Assembly: GCA_034435395.1 (NCBI GenBank)
Contig: DAOTXK010000082.1
Location: 1-31,570, forward strand
From: DAOTXK01 sp034435395
GTDB lineage: Bacteria > Chloroflexota > Anaerolineae > Aggregatilineales > Ch27
Reading direction: 5' to 3'
Length of the DNA: 31,570 nucleotides
Shown: one piece after another, positions 7,132 to 14,793 of the stretch
Layout: every line of letters begins with the position of its first letter
Numbering within the stretch: the stretch's first letter is position 1
Made by a program: the position numbers and the translations under genes
The notes under the pieces: model-generated
What the model saw: only the letters and a program-made list of their open reading frames with translations
Database searches by the model: none
What the model was told of the DNA's origin: nothing

Positions 7132-8160
7132 ATGCTGATCAACTCCCGTTCGCCATTCGCCTTGTCAGTGATTTTGCTGCTGGGTGTTGTTCTGGCAGCT
7201 TGTGGTACGGGAGTTCCCTCTACGCCGTCACCGACGGAGGGGGTTTCCGCGGCAACCGCCGCCACACCGGCCCAGGAAACGCCAGCTCTGCGCATGGCGC
7301 TGCTCCCTGTCCTGGACGTGCTGCCTTTTTACATCGCTCAGGAGGAAGGCTACTTCGCGGATGAGGGTCTCACGGTGGAACTCGTGCCGGTGGCCAGCGC
7401 CCTCGAACGTGAGCAGCTTTTAGTCGCTGGCGAAATCGATGGCATGCTCACGGATGTCATTGGTCCGGCCATTACCAATGCCGCTGCTGGGCCGTCAGTC
7501 CGCATCGTTGCCACGGCGCGCCGCCCGTTCCCAGACGCGCCTCTGTTCCGCCTGCTGGCTGCGCCCGGTAGCGATGTCGAGTCGGTCGCTGACCTGGCCG
7601 GTGTCTCCATCGGCATCAGCGAAAACTCGGTCATCCAGTATCTGGGAGATCGTCTTCTGGGCAGGGGCGGTCTGGACATTGAGGACATCGTCTATGAGTC
7701 GGTGCCCAGCATTCCGAACCGTTTTAACTTGATGATGGAAGGGCAGCTTGGCGCTGCCATCCTGCCTGATCCGCTGGCCCAGGCAGCGATTGCGGCAGGC
7801 GCGGTGTTGGTTCTTGACGACACGACCCTTGTGGAAGAACAGCTTAGCCAGAGTGTCCTGAGTTTCAGCAATCGGGTTCTGGTGGAGAAACCAGAAGCCG
7901 TCCGCGCTTTCCTGCGCGGCTGGAATCGAGCGGTGGAAGCGCTGAATGCCGATCCGAACAGCTTCCGTCAGTTGTGGCTGGCCAATACCGACGTGCCGGA
8001 TAGTGTCCAGGAAACCTACGTGATCCCGCCGTTCCCAGTGAACGAAATCACCAGCCAGGCCGTCTGGGATGATGTCAACGACTGGCTGGTGGGGCGGGGA
8101 ATCATCGACCAGCCGGCCGCCTACGGAGACAGCGTGGATGCCAGCTTCCTTCCGGGATAG
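7132..8160 (+). CDS. ABC importer substrate-binding lipoprotein, SsuA/NrtA/NMT1-like
   Basis: This is the extracytoplasmic receptor of a small-molecule importer. A hydrophobic leader ends in the lipobox LAAC with Cys24 as lipid site, followed by a Thr/Pro-rich tether. The mature domain has the NMT1/SsuA-like pattern: LPFYIAQEEGYFADEGLTVE, GEIDGMLTDVIGP, VADLAGVSIGISENS, DRLLGRGGLDIEDIVYE, GQLGAAILPDPLAQAAI and a C-terminal helix region with VRAFLRGWNRAVE. I chose ATG 7132, which gives 342 residues and a proper lipoprotein signal, because AGGAG lies eight bases upstream; the frame is open further 5' to 7045 without support. ATPase and permease genes follow. Nitrate, sulfonate, taurine and thiamine-precursor receptors share this fold, so the ligand cannot be named. 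Confidence 0.88.
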   Translation: MLINSRSPFALSVILLLGVVLAACGTGVPSTPSPTEGVSAATAATPAQETPALRMALLPVLDVLPFYIAQEEGYFADEGLTVELVPVASALEREQLLVAGEIDGMLTDVIGPAITNAAAGPSVRIVATARRPFPDAPLFRLLAAPGSDVESVADLAGVSIGISENSVIQYLGDRLLGRGGLDIEDIVYESVPSIPNRFNLMMEGQLGAAILPDPLAQAAIAAGAVLVLDDTTLVEEQLSQSVLSFSNRVLVEKPEAVRAFLRGWNRAVEALNADPNSFRQLWLANTDVPDSVQETYVIPPFPVNEITSQAVWDDVNDWLVGRGIIDQPAAYGDSVDASFLPG

Positions 8161-8208
8161 CGCCAGGCTCTCGTTCCTCTGATGCTATGCACCATTATGC
8201 GCGGCAGG

Positions 8209-8235
8209 AAGCCGGGCAGATCCGCTGCCTGGCTT
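8209..8235 (+). promoter_or_regulatory. Intercistronic stem-loop between receptor and ATPase genes
   Basis: AAGCCGGGCAG pairs with CTGCCTGGCTT in an 11-bp stem (one G-T) with a five-base loop. No U-run follows, so it is probably not a full terminator. Stem-loops in this place often protect the binding-protein part of an ABC operon mRNA, allowing more receptor than ATPase. That role is inferred. Confidence 0.5.
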
Positions 8236-8245
8236 GAATTTGGGC

Positions 8246-9016
8246 ATGATTGAGATCGACGACCTGTACTTTCGTTATGCCACCGGTCCGGCTATTTTTG
8301 ATGGTTTTTGGTGGCAGGTGGCCCCTGGCGAGTCCTGGGCCATTATCGGGCCATCAGGGTGTGGCAAGACCACCCTGCTATATCTGGTTGCTGGATTGCT
8401 TCAGCCCACCGCCGGCTGCGTCAAGGTGGGCGGGAGACCCATTCGCCGCCCACGCCCCGAAACCGGCCTGATCTTGCAGGACTACGGGCTGCTCCCCTGG
8501 GCGACGCTGCGCCAGAACGTTGAGCTGGGACTGCGCATTCGCCGCTTCTATGGGCCGGACGGCAAACATGCTCCCCGCGACTATGACCCGGGCGATGCAC
8601 AGGAGCGCGTGCAGATGTGGCTGGAACGCCTGGGAATCGAGGCGCAGGCCGATAAGTATCCCGGTCAGGTGTCCGGTGGACAGCGTCAACGGGCAGCAGT
8701 CGCCCGCACCTTGGTTCTGGAGCCGGACTTACTGTTGATGGACGAGCCGTTTTCGTCGCTGGATGCACCGACCCGTGAGGACTTGCAGAATGTGGTCGTC
8801 GAACTGGGCCGGGCGGCCAGGATTGCCGTCGTCGTGGTCACTCATAACATTGAAGAGGCGGTTTTTATGGGGCGCAAGATTCTTGTGCTGGGGGAGCCTC
8901 CCAACCAGGAACCTCAGATGGTAGACAATCCTGAAGCGGCCACCCTGCACTATCGTCATTCAACGGCGTACCTGGATCGCTGCAACCAGATACGGACGAT
9001 GATGGGACTGGTCTGA
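8246..9016 (+). CDS. ABC importer ATPase, SsuB/NrtD/TauB-like
   Basis: This 256-residue ATP-binding subunit powers the importer at the inner face of the membrane. Motifs appear in order: Walker A GPSGCGKTTLL with Lys41, Q-loop LILQDYGLLPW, signature VSGGQRQRAAVARTL, Walker B LLLMDEPFSSLD, and the switch histidine in VVVTHNIEEAV. The LPW after the Q-loop is usual in the nitrate/sulfonate/taurine group, which agrees with the neighbouring receptor. The start is taken as ATG 8246 (MIEIDDLYF); an in-frame TTG at 8234 lies in the stem-loop and is less likely. The ribosome-binding site is weak. The stop overlaps the permease start as TGATG, so the two are translationally coupled. Confidence 0.93.
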   Translation: MIEIDDLYFRYATGPAIFDGFWWQVAPGESWAIIGPSGCGKTTLLYLVAGLLQPTAGCVKVGGRPIRRPRPETGLILQDYGLLPWATLRQNVELGLRIRRFYGPDGKHAPRDYDPGDAQERVQMWLERLGIEAQADKYPGQVSGGQRQRAAVARTLVLEPDLLLMDEPFSSLDAPTREDLQNVVVELGRAARIAVVVVTHNIEEAVFMGRKILVLGEPPNQEPQMVDNPEAATLHYRHSTAYLDRCNQIRTMMGLV

Positions 9017-9819
9017 TGCGGTGGACGGGGCGCAATCTTCTCCTGGCGGTGTTGATCTTTCTGGCCGGATGGACGGCCATCGCTCTGCTGATCAACCGCA
9101 GCGTTATGCCCTACCCCTGGGAGGTTATTCCCGTATTTCTGGAGAAGTTTTTAGTCGTTGATGCGGCCCGTGCTGCTGATTTTTCCGATTTCGCCCTGCC
9201 GCTTCCCCTGGGCGAACTGGGGCAGCACTTCGTCGTCAGCGCCTACCGCGTTCTGGCCGCCGTGGCAGTGGCGATTGCTCTGGCCGTGCCCATTGGATTG
9301 GGGATCGGGCAGGTAGCGGCGCTCAATCAGGTTTTTGCGCCGCTGTTGGGTCTGGTGCACCCCATTCCCAAGATTGTGTTTCTGCCCATTATCCTGGTGC
9401 TGTTTGGCTCCGGCGATGCTTCCAAGATATTGCTGATCGCCCTGATCCTGTTTTTTCAGATTCTGGTAGTGGTCCGCGACGAGGCGGCAGGCCTCCGCCC
9501 GGAGCTCATCCTCTCCGTGCGGAGCTTAGGTGCTGGCCGGCGCGCGCTGTTCCGTTTTGTGTATCTACCGGCCTCGGTCCCGGCGGTGCTGACGGCTCTG
9601 CGCCTCTCGGTGGGGACGGCAGTCGCCGTGCTGTTCATCGCTGAGACCTATGCCACTCGGAGCGGCCTGGGATATTACATTGTGGTGCGCACCTTTCAGG
9701 CATTGCGCTATAAAGAAATGTATGCTGGTATCCTGGCGATGAGCCTGCTCGGCCTGCTGCTGTACTTCACCATTGATGTGCTCGAACATCGCTTCAGTCG
9801 CTGGCGACGAGCGGATTGA
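9016..9819 (+). CDS. ABC importer permease, SsuC/NrtB/TauC-like
   Basis: This 267-residue integral membrane subunit has an N-terminal segment (about residues 7-28) and at least four further hydrophobic segments. The EAA loop that docks on the ATPase is visible as SLGAGRRALFRFVYLPASVP followed by ALRLSVGTAVAVLFIAE, with the conserved G and LP. ILVLFGSGDASKILLIALI is typical of the BPD_transp_1 domain in this subfamily. Its ATG overlaps the ATPase stop by one base. The menG start lies only 16 bases past its stop, so it belongs to one operon with the importer and the methyltransferase. Substrate unknown. Confidence 0.92.
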   Translation: MRWTGRNLLLAVLIFLAGWTAIALLINRSVMPYPWEVIPVFLEKFLVVDAARAADFSDFALPLPLGELGQHFVVSAYRVLAAVAVAIALAVPIGLGIGQVAALNQVFAPLLGLVHPIPKIVFLPIILVLFGSGDASKILLIALILFFQILVVVRDEAAGLRPELILSVRSLGAGRRALFRFVYLPASVPAVLTALRLSVGTAVAVLFIAETYATRSGLGYYIVVRTFQALRYKEMYAGILAMSLLGLLLYFTIDVLEHRFSRWRRAD

Positions 9820-9835
9820 CCGGACAGCACCCTGC

Positions 9836-10546
9836 ATGAAATCTCTGGAAGGGAGCGAACGCGCGCGTTACATCCGGGAGATGTTTGGCCGAATCGCTGA
9901 TCGTTATGATCGGATGAACCGGCTGATGACGTTCGGGCAGGATAATCGGTGGCGGCGTTTTGTGGCCCAGCGAGCTACCCTGTCCCCCGGAGGGCGTCTG
10001 CTCGATCTGGCCAGCGGCACGGGCGACATCGCCGTCGCCGCGCTGGCCCTTGACCCCACCCTGACGGTTGTGGGGGTCGATTTCTCCCTGCCAATGATGC
10101 GGGTCGGGCGCAGGCGGCACTGTGAGGCGCGCATCTTATGGTGCCAGAGCGACGCCCTGTCGCTGCCTTTTCCTGACCATACGTTTGATGCCGTCGTTTC
10201 CGGGTACCTGCTGCGCAATCTGGTGAATTTGAGGGGGGGCCTGGCGGAACAGGTACGGGTTGTCCGCCCTGGAGGCATGGTTGTAGCCCTTGATACCACC
10301 CCCCCACCCCCCAACGCCTGGCGTCCCCTGGTCAGGTTTTACCTGCGCCACATCATCCCGTTGCTGGGGCGTCTGGTGGCGGGCGCGCCGGAGGCGTATC
10401 AATATCTGCCAGATAGCACCCAAGCTTTCCGGACGCCGGTGGAACTGGTCAGCCTCATGCAGGCGGTGGGCCTCTCGGACGTGGCATTCCGGACTTTTAT
10501 GTTCGGCACCATGGCCGTTCACTGGGGACGGAAGTCGGTCTCTTAA
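9836..10546 (+). CDS. menG: Demethylmenaquinone methyltransferase (UbiE/MenG family)
   Basis: This SAM-dependent enzyme carries out the C-methylation of demethylmenaquinone, normally the last step of menaquinone synthesis. Of its 236 residues, the first part matches the family signature: MFGRIADRYDRMNRLMTFG and QDNRWRR, followed by the SAM-binding LLDLASGTGDIAV (about 55-67) and VVGVDFSLPMM. The second signature FDAVVSGYLLRNLVNLRGGL and the RVVRPGGMVVALDTTPP segment follow, then YQYLPDSTQAFRTPVELVSL and GTMAVHWGRK at the end. ATG 9836 is chosen because the family motif starts soon after; the frame is open upstream into the permease gene. It is co-transcribed with the ABC importer, an unusual partner. 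Menaquinone rather than ubiquinone is inferred from the presumed lineage. Confidence 0.9.
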   Translation: MKSLEGSERARYIREMFGRIADRYDRMNRLMTFGQDNRWRRFVAQRATLSPGGRLLDLASGTGDIAVAALALDPTLTVVGVDFSLPMMRVGRRRHCEARILWCQSDALSLPFPDHTFDAVVSGYLLRNLVNLRGGLAEQVRVVRPGGMVVALDTTPPPPNAWRPLVRFYLRHIIPLLGRLVAGAPEAYQYLPDSTQAFRTPVELVSLMQAVGLSDVAFRTFMFGTMAVHWGRKSVS

Positions 10547-10599
10547 GACCGGCTCCGGGGCCGCGCCGCGGGAAGGGCTTCCGCCATCAGCAGGTGGCA

Positions 10600-10628
10600 T
10601 TGTCCCCTGGTTCAAGCCGGACTATAAT
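10600..10628 (+). promoter_or_regulatory. Predicted promoter of the membrane TPR gene
   Basis: TTGTCC (10600-10605), a 17-base spacer and a perfect TATAAT (10623-10628) stand just ahead of the gene. The leader would be about ten bases and carries GAGGGGAG as ribosome-binding site. Confidence 0.65.
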
Positions 10629-10645
10629 GCTGAGGGGAGTCCGAT

Positions 10646-11764
10646 ATGACCTTGGGGGAGAGTGGGCGTATGACTGAAGCAGCTGACGGCCGGTTAGAGC
10701 AGGCTTATGATTTGATCCAGCAGGAGCGACTCGAAGAAGCTATCGCCATCCTCCAGCCCATCTTGCTCTCCGAACCAACGAACGCTGATGCGTGGTGGCT
10801 GTGGGCCAACGCTGTCGAAGAGCCTGATGATGCGCGTCAGGCACTGCAAAAGGTGTTGGAGCTTAATCCTGACCACGCTCAGGCCCGGCAACTGCTGGAG
10901 CAGCTTGATCAACTCTACGCCCCGGTGGAGGAAGCGGAGACAGCCTCTTTTTTCTTTGGTGAGAGCGCTGATTTCGAAGACCTCCTGGCGGACACTGATG
11001 TACAGGAATCCGTCGAAACGGTCGAAGCGGACACCGTGCGCGTTCCGGAGGCCGTTCCGGAAGCGCCGCCTCCTCCACCAGCAGAAGAGATCCCGAGAAT
11101 TCAAGAGTTGGGGCGCGAGGAGGCTGGCGGGACGCCCGCCTTGGACCTGGGCAGCTTCCTGGCAAGCGAGGAGGGCTTTCCCCCGTTTGAGGAAGAGATG
11201 CCAGACTTTGGCGATACCGCCAGTGCCGGGTTGGCAGCGGAGGGGCGGGCGGTGAAACAACCGCGTCGCCGCCCAATTCTGCGTACTGTGCTCCTGGTTG
11301 TGTTGCTCATTGTCGTTATCCTGGCCGGGGCGGTGTTGATCAACCTGAATCGCCCGGTCACGCCCGCAGCGCCTCCCCCGGCTGAAGAGACGCCCGTGTT
11401 ATCCGTCGCCATGCAAACCGCGCTGGAAGCGGCCGCCAGCGCCGCCAACGCTCGCTCTGAACTCCTGGGTGGCTCGGCCACCGCTCAGCTAGAAGCACGG
11501 ATAGGCGGGGCTGTCCTGGTCATCCGCGTCTGCCGCCCGGCGGGCACCGATCTGACTCTGGCGATGGGCGTTGCCATGGAGGCAGCCGCCAATTCCAGCA
11601 TCCTGGTTCAGGATGAGGTCGCCGCGGTAGGTGCCGATCTCGTCAACTGCGCGCGCGACGACGTGCTGATGAGGGCGCTTGTCCCCATTGATCAGGCCGT
11701 GGCCTATGCCAGTGGCCGGTTGTCACCTGAGGCGTTTCGTGCGGCCTGGCAGTGGATGCCTTAG
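10646..11764 (+). CDS. Single-pass membrane protein with N-terminal TPR domain
   Basis: The 372-residue protein has three parts. Residues about 15-90 are TPR-like: AYDLIQQERLEEAIAILQPI, NADAWWLWANAVEEPDDA, ALQKVLELNPDHAQARQLL. Residues about 95-205 form an acidic, Pro/Glu-rich linker. A basic KQPRRRP precedes one membrane segment (about 211-234). The last 130 residues should lie outside the cell and contain no motif I recognise. ATG 10646 follows GAGGGGAG; ATG 10670 (MTEAADGRLEQ), after GGGGGAGAG, is an equally possible start. Its 3' end is nine bases from that of the sensor kinase hybrid, which points the other way. A role in assembling a membrane complex is a guess. Confidence 0.8.
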   Translation: MTLGESGRMTEAADGRLEQAYDLIQQERLEEAIAILQPILLSEPTNADAWWLWANAVEEPDDARQALQKVLELNPDHAQARQLLEQLDQLYAPVEEAETASFFFGESADFEDLLADTDVQESVETVEADTVRVPEAVPEAPPPPPAEEIPRIQELGREEAGGTPALDLGSFLASEEGFPPFEEEMPDFGDTASAGLAAEGRAVKQPRRRPILRTVLLVVLLIVVILAGAVLINLNRPVTPAAPPPAEETPVLSVAMQTALEAAASAANARSELLGGSATAQLEARIGGAVLVIRVCRPAGTDLTLAMGVAMEAAANSSILVQDEVAAVGADLVNCARDDVLMRALVPIDQAVAYASGRLSPEAFRAAWQWMP

Positions 11765-11773
11765 TATGGGCGG

Positions 11774-13405
11774 TTACGGAGGAGAACACGGCAGGATTAC
11801 AGTGAAGGTGGTGCCCTGGTTCACTTCACTCTTGACCTCGATACGCCCACCATGTCCTTCGACGATACCATAACTGACAGCCAGGCCCAGGCCGGTGCCG
11901 TCAACCTTGGTGGAGAAAAAAGGATCAAAGATTTTAGCCAGATTGCTTTCCGGGATGCCCACACCCGTATCCGTAAATGAGATATAGACGTTATCGTCGT
12001 GCTGGCGGGTGCTGACCAACAGTTTGCCGCCATCCGGCATTGCTTCCTGAGCATTCAGGATCAGGTTGAGGATGACTTGCTTAAACTGATCTTCGTTGAT
12101 TTGCACCGGGGCATTGGACTTGATCTGTTTGACCAGCTTGATGTTGGCGCGCTCAAGCTGCCGCTCCACCAGACGAAGCACGCCGGAGACCAGCTTGTCA
12201 ACGTTGACGGGCAGCAGTTCGCCGGAACCGGGCCGGGAGAAGTCCAGTAGCTGGCTGACAATCCGGCGGATGCGCTGCACGTCGGCTTCGGCGACGGTCA
12301 ACAACTCCTTGTCTACCAGGCGCTGGGCGTCGATATCCTCAATGGCCAGTTCAAGGCAGTTGCGAATGGCCTGCAGGGGATTGTTGACTTCGTGGGCGAT
12401 GCCGGCGGCCAGACGGCCCAATGATGCCAGCTTCTCGGACCGGATGAGTTGTGATTGGGCTGCCCGCAACTCGGCGGTTCGCTCCTGAACCATGTTTTCC
12501 AGATTGAGCGCATAATGGCGGAGTTCAGCATACAGTTCCGCATTACGGATCGCCAGGGCGGCCTGTTCGGTGATGGACTCCAGCAATCGCAGGTGCCCGG
12601 TGTCGTAATATCCAGGGCGGCTGTGCCCCAACAGGATGATTCCCAGGGTGGAACCGTGATGAACGATGCGGGTGCCCACCACGCTGTGGCAGCAATCCGG
12701 CAACAACGAATTCTCGTAATCGGACGCCAGCGCTGACTCTCCCGTCTGAAGCATCTGGCTCAGCAGAGAGGCCGGATCATCTACAAACACCTGAATGTCA
12801 GACTTGGAGAAGTGGCTGCGATTGTCAAGCATGCGCCATGCCGTGATATGGGTGCGCTGGTCAAAGAGACATAACAGTGCCTGTTCGGCGCTGAGTTCGG
12901 TGGCGCAAACGGTGATGATCAGGTCCAGCAGCTCATCAAGCTGCAAGCTTTGGTTGAAGTCGCGGCCGATACGAACCAGGGCTTCCAATTCCTGGTTGCG
13001 TCGTTCCAGGTGTTCTTCCAACTGCCGGGCGCGAATCTTGCTCCGGGCGCGCGCCAGTAGCTCATGAGGGTTAAACGGCTTGAGCACATAGTCGTCCGCG
13101 CCCAGGCCGAGTCCTCGGGCCACGTCGGTCGGTTCACGGGCGGCGGCAGTGATGAAAATCGTCGGCATGCGAGCCGTCGTCTCCTTTTGACGGAGCCGGC
13201 GCACGACTTCAAACCCGTTCAGTCCTGGCATCTGAACGTCCAGCAGGAGCAGGTCAGGCCGCAAGGTCTCAGCCTGTTCGAGTGCGGACATGCCGTCCGC
13301 TACATCTTCCACCTGGAAGCCGTCGCGCTCGAACAGACGGCGCAGGAGGATCACCATGTTGGGCTCGTCGTCAGCAATGAGAACGAGCGGCTGACCGTCC
13401 GACAT
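11774..13405 (-). CDS. Hybrid response regulator-GAF-histidine kinase
   Basis: This 543-residue soluble signalling protein starts with a receiver domain (about residues 5-125) holding the acidic pair Asp12/Asp13, phospho-acceptor Asp56 (LLLLDVQMPGLNGFE), Thr86 and Lys109. A coiled coil (LEEHLERRNQELEALVRIG) leads to a GAF domain (about 150-300), then a second coiled coil and the kinase core. The core has H-box SLGRLAAGIAHEVNNPLQAI with His338, N-box QVILNLILNAQEAM, G1 DTGVGIPE, F-box FDPFFSTK and G2 GTGLGLAVSYG. The HEVNNPL type resembles NtrB-like kinases. ATG 13405 has AAGGAG eight bases upstream; the in-frame TTG 13429 is rejected. No membrane segment is seen, so it senses an internal signal or one relayed by a partner kinase. 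Its output partner is not in the window. Confidence 0.93.
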   Translation of the reverse strand: MSDGQPLVLIADDEPNMVILLRRLFERDGFQVEDVADGMSALEQAETLRPDLLLLDVQMPGLNGFEVVRRLRQKETTARMPTIFITAAAREPTDVARGLGLGADDYVLKPFNPHELLARARSKIRARQLEEHLERRNQELEALVRIGRDFNQSLQLDELLDLIITVCATELSAEQALLCLFDQRTHITAWRMLDNRSHFSKSDIQVFVDDPASLLSQMLQTGESALASDYENSLLPDCCHSVVGTRIVHHGSTLGIILLGHSRPGYYDTGHLRLLESITEQAALAIRNAELYAELRHYALNLENMVQERTAELRAAQSQLIRSEKLASLGRLAAGIAHEVNNPLQAIRNCLELAIEDIDAQRLVDKELLTVAEADVQRIRRIVSQLLDFSRPGSGELLPVNVDKLVSGVLRLVERQLERANIKLVKQIKSNAPVQINEDQFKQVILNLILNAQEAMPDGGKLLVSTRQHDDNVYISFTDTGVGIPESNLAKIFDPFFSTKVDGTGLGLAVSYGIVEGHGGRIEVKSEVNQGTTFTVILPCSPP

Positions 13406-13501
13406 AACAGCGCTCCTTGCGGTGTTCAACGGCTTCTTCTATTATGACGCTACCCCAAAAGTGGTTCTTAAGCAATGTCGCTCGTGCACACCCTGGCGCT
13501 G

Positions 13502-13510
13502 TGCTACAAT
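13502..13510 (+). promoter_or_regulatory. Predicted extended -10 promoter of the S41 peptidase-smpB operon
   Basis: TGCTACAAT (13502-13510) fits an extended -10 element (TGn before TACAAT). No good -35 box stands 17 bases upstream, as expected for that class. The leader would be about 40 bases. Confidence 0.45.
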
Positions 13511-13559
13511 CTGGCGCAAGCCCTGAGTAGCTGGCGTTTGTGTGGGATGGGTGTTCACC

Positions 13560-14777
13560 ATGTGGCCGAAATCTTCCCGGAAAAACCTGCTGTGGTGGCC
13601 GATTGGTAAAGGAATGCTGGTTGGCCTGGTGTTGCTGGTGTTTTTTCTGGCCGGGTTCTTCTTTCGAGAAGGCCTCACGGTTCTCTCCCCTTCCCTGGCG
13701 TCAGCCGATCCCCCGGGAGATTATGCGCTGCTGAGCGAAGTTCACCAGTTGCTGGCCGCTCATTATCTGCGCCCGCTCCCTGACCAGCAAACGCTTGAGT
13801 ATGCCGCCATTCGAGGCATGCTGGGCGCGCTCAACGATCCCTACACGTTTTTTGTCGATCCCCCGGTGGCCAGAAGCGAATCGGATGTCCTGGCCGGGCA
13901 GTATGGCGGGATTGGTGTCCAGGTCCAACATGCGCCGGACGGGAATTTCGTGCTCTATCCGTTTCCGGGTGGCCCGGCGGCTCAGGCGGGGATAGCCGAC
14001 GGCGATATCCTGTTGGCCGTCAACGACTGGGTAGTCGAGATCACTGAGCGGATCGACGTAGTGGATCAGGCCATGCGCGGCGAGGTCAGGGACGGCAACG
14101 GCGTAACACTGCGCGTGCTCAAGCGCGCGACCGGCGAGGAGCGCGAGTATACGATTGCCTTCGCGGTTATCGAGGTGCCGTCGGTCGTGTGGCGGACGCT
14201 GGTGGAGGAACCGCGTATCGGTTACATTCAGGTGCTCCGCTTCACCAGCCGCACGCCGCAGGAATTGCGCGCCGCGTTACAGGGGCTGCTGGAACGGGAC
14301 CTGGACGGCTGGATACTGGATGTCCGCAATAATTCGGGTGGTCTGCTTCAGGAGGCCATCGAGGTGGCGGACGAGTTTCTTGATGGCGGGGTCATCGTCT
14401 ACGAACAGACGCGGGACGAGGAGCGGGAACACGATGCCGAAGCCGGAGGGCTGGGCACTGTGTTGCCGATGGTGGCGCTGGTTAACCACGGCACGGCCAG
14501 CGCCGCCGAGCTGGTGGCCGGGGCGTTGCGGGACCAGGGGCGTGCGTTCGTGATCGGCCAGCGAACGTATGGCAAAGGCTCAGTGCAACTGATTTTCCCG
14601 CTTTCGGACGGTTCGTCCATCCATGTGACTTCGGCGGAGTGGTTCACGCCAAACCATACCCCACTGGAGAGAAATGGCCTGGAGCCGGACATTTCCATGA
14701 TACCGGCGGAAGATGGGCGGGACGTTGAATTGGGCGAGGCAATTCGTTACTTACGGCAACAATTTGAGCAAGGTTGA
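13560..14777 (+). CDS. S41 carboxy-terminal processing peptidase 1 (membrane-anchored)
   Basis: C-terminal processing peptidases cut exposed C-termini of extracytoplasmic proteins with a Ser/Lys dyad. This 405-residue copy has one N-terminal membrane anchor (about residues 19-36) and an N-terminal helical region with QQTLEYAAIRGMLGALNDPY. A PDZ domain (about 110-200) contains YGGIGVQVQ and PAAQAGIADGDILLAVN. The catalytic core has GWILDVRNNSGGLL, nucleophile Ser314 in NHGTASAAELVAGAL, and base Lys339 in TYGKGSVQ; the 25-residue Ser-Lys spacing equals that of E. coli Tsp. I chose ATG 13560, after GGGATGGG; GTG codons at 13542 and 13551 are in frame. A second S41 gene follows 16 bases later. 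Family certain, substrates unknown. Confidence 0.92.
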   Translation: MWPKSSRKNLLWWPIGKGMLVGLVLLVFFLAGFFFREGLTVLSPSLASADPPGDYALLSEVHQLLAAHYLRPLPDQQTLEYAAIRGMLGALNDPYTFFVDPPVARSESDVLAGQYGGIGVQVQHAPDGNFVLYPFPGGPAAQAGIADGDILLAVNDWVVEITERIDVVDQAMRGEVRDGNGVTLRVLKRATGEEREYTIAFAVIEVPSVVWRTLVEEPRIGYIQVLRFTSRTPQELRAALQGLLERDLDGWILDVRNNSGGLLQEAIEVADEFLDGGVIVYEQTRDEEREHDAEAGGLGTVLPMVALVNHGTASAAELVAGALRDQGRAFVIGQRTYGKGSVQLIFPLSDGSSIHVTSAEWFTPNHTPLERNGLEPDISMIPAEDGRDVELGEAIRYLRQQFEQG

Positions 14778-14793
14778 AGTCCGGGGTGACACC

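Noticed and set aside
10536..10551. CGGTCT/AGACCG hairpin at the end of menG considered as a terminator
   Set aside because: The stem is only six pairs, it overlaps the stop codon, and G+C-rich sequence rather than a U-run follows.
13441..13475. CATAAT on the minus strand (13446-13441) considered as the promoter of the hybrid kinase
   Set aside because: No -35 box stands at proper spacing (the nearest, TTGCTT, is 23 bases away) and no extended -10 is present, so it was too weak to list.
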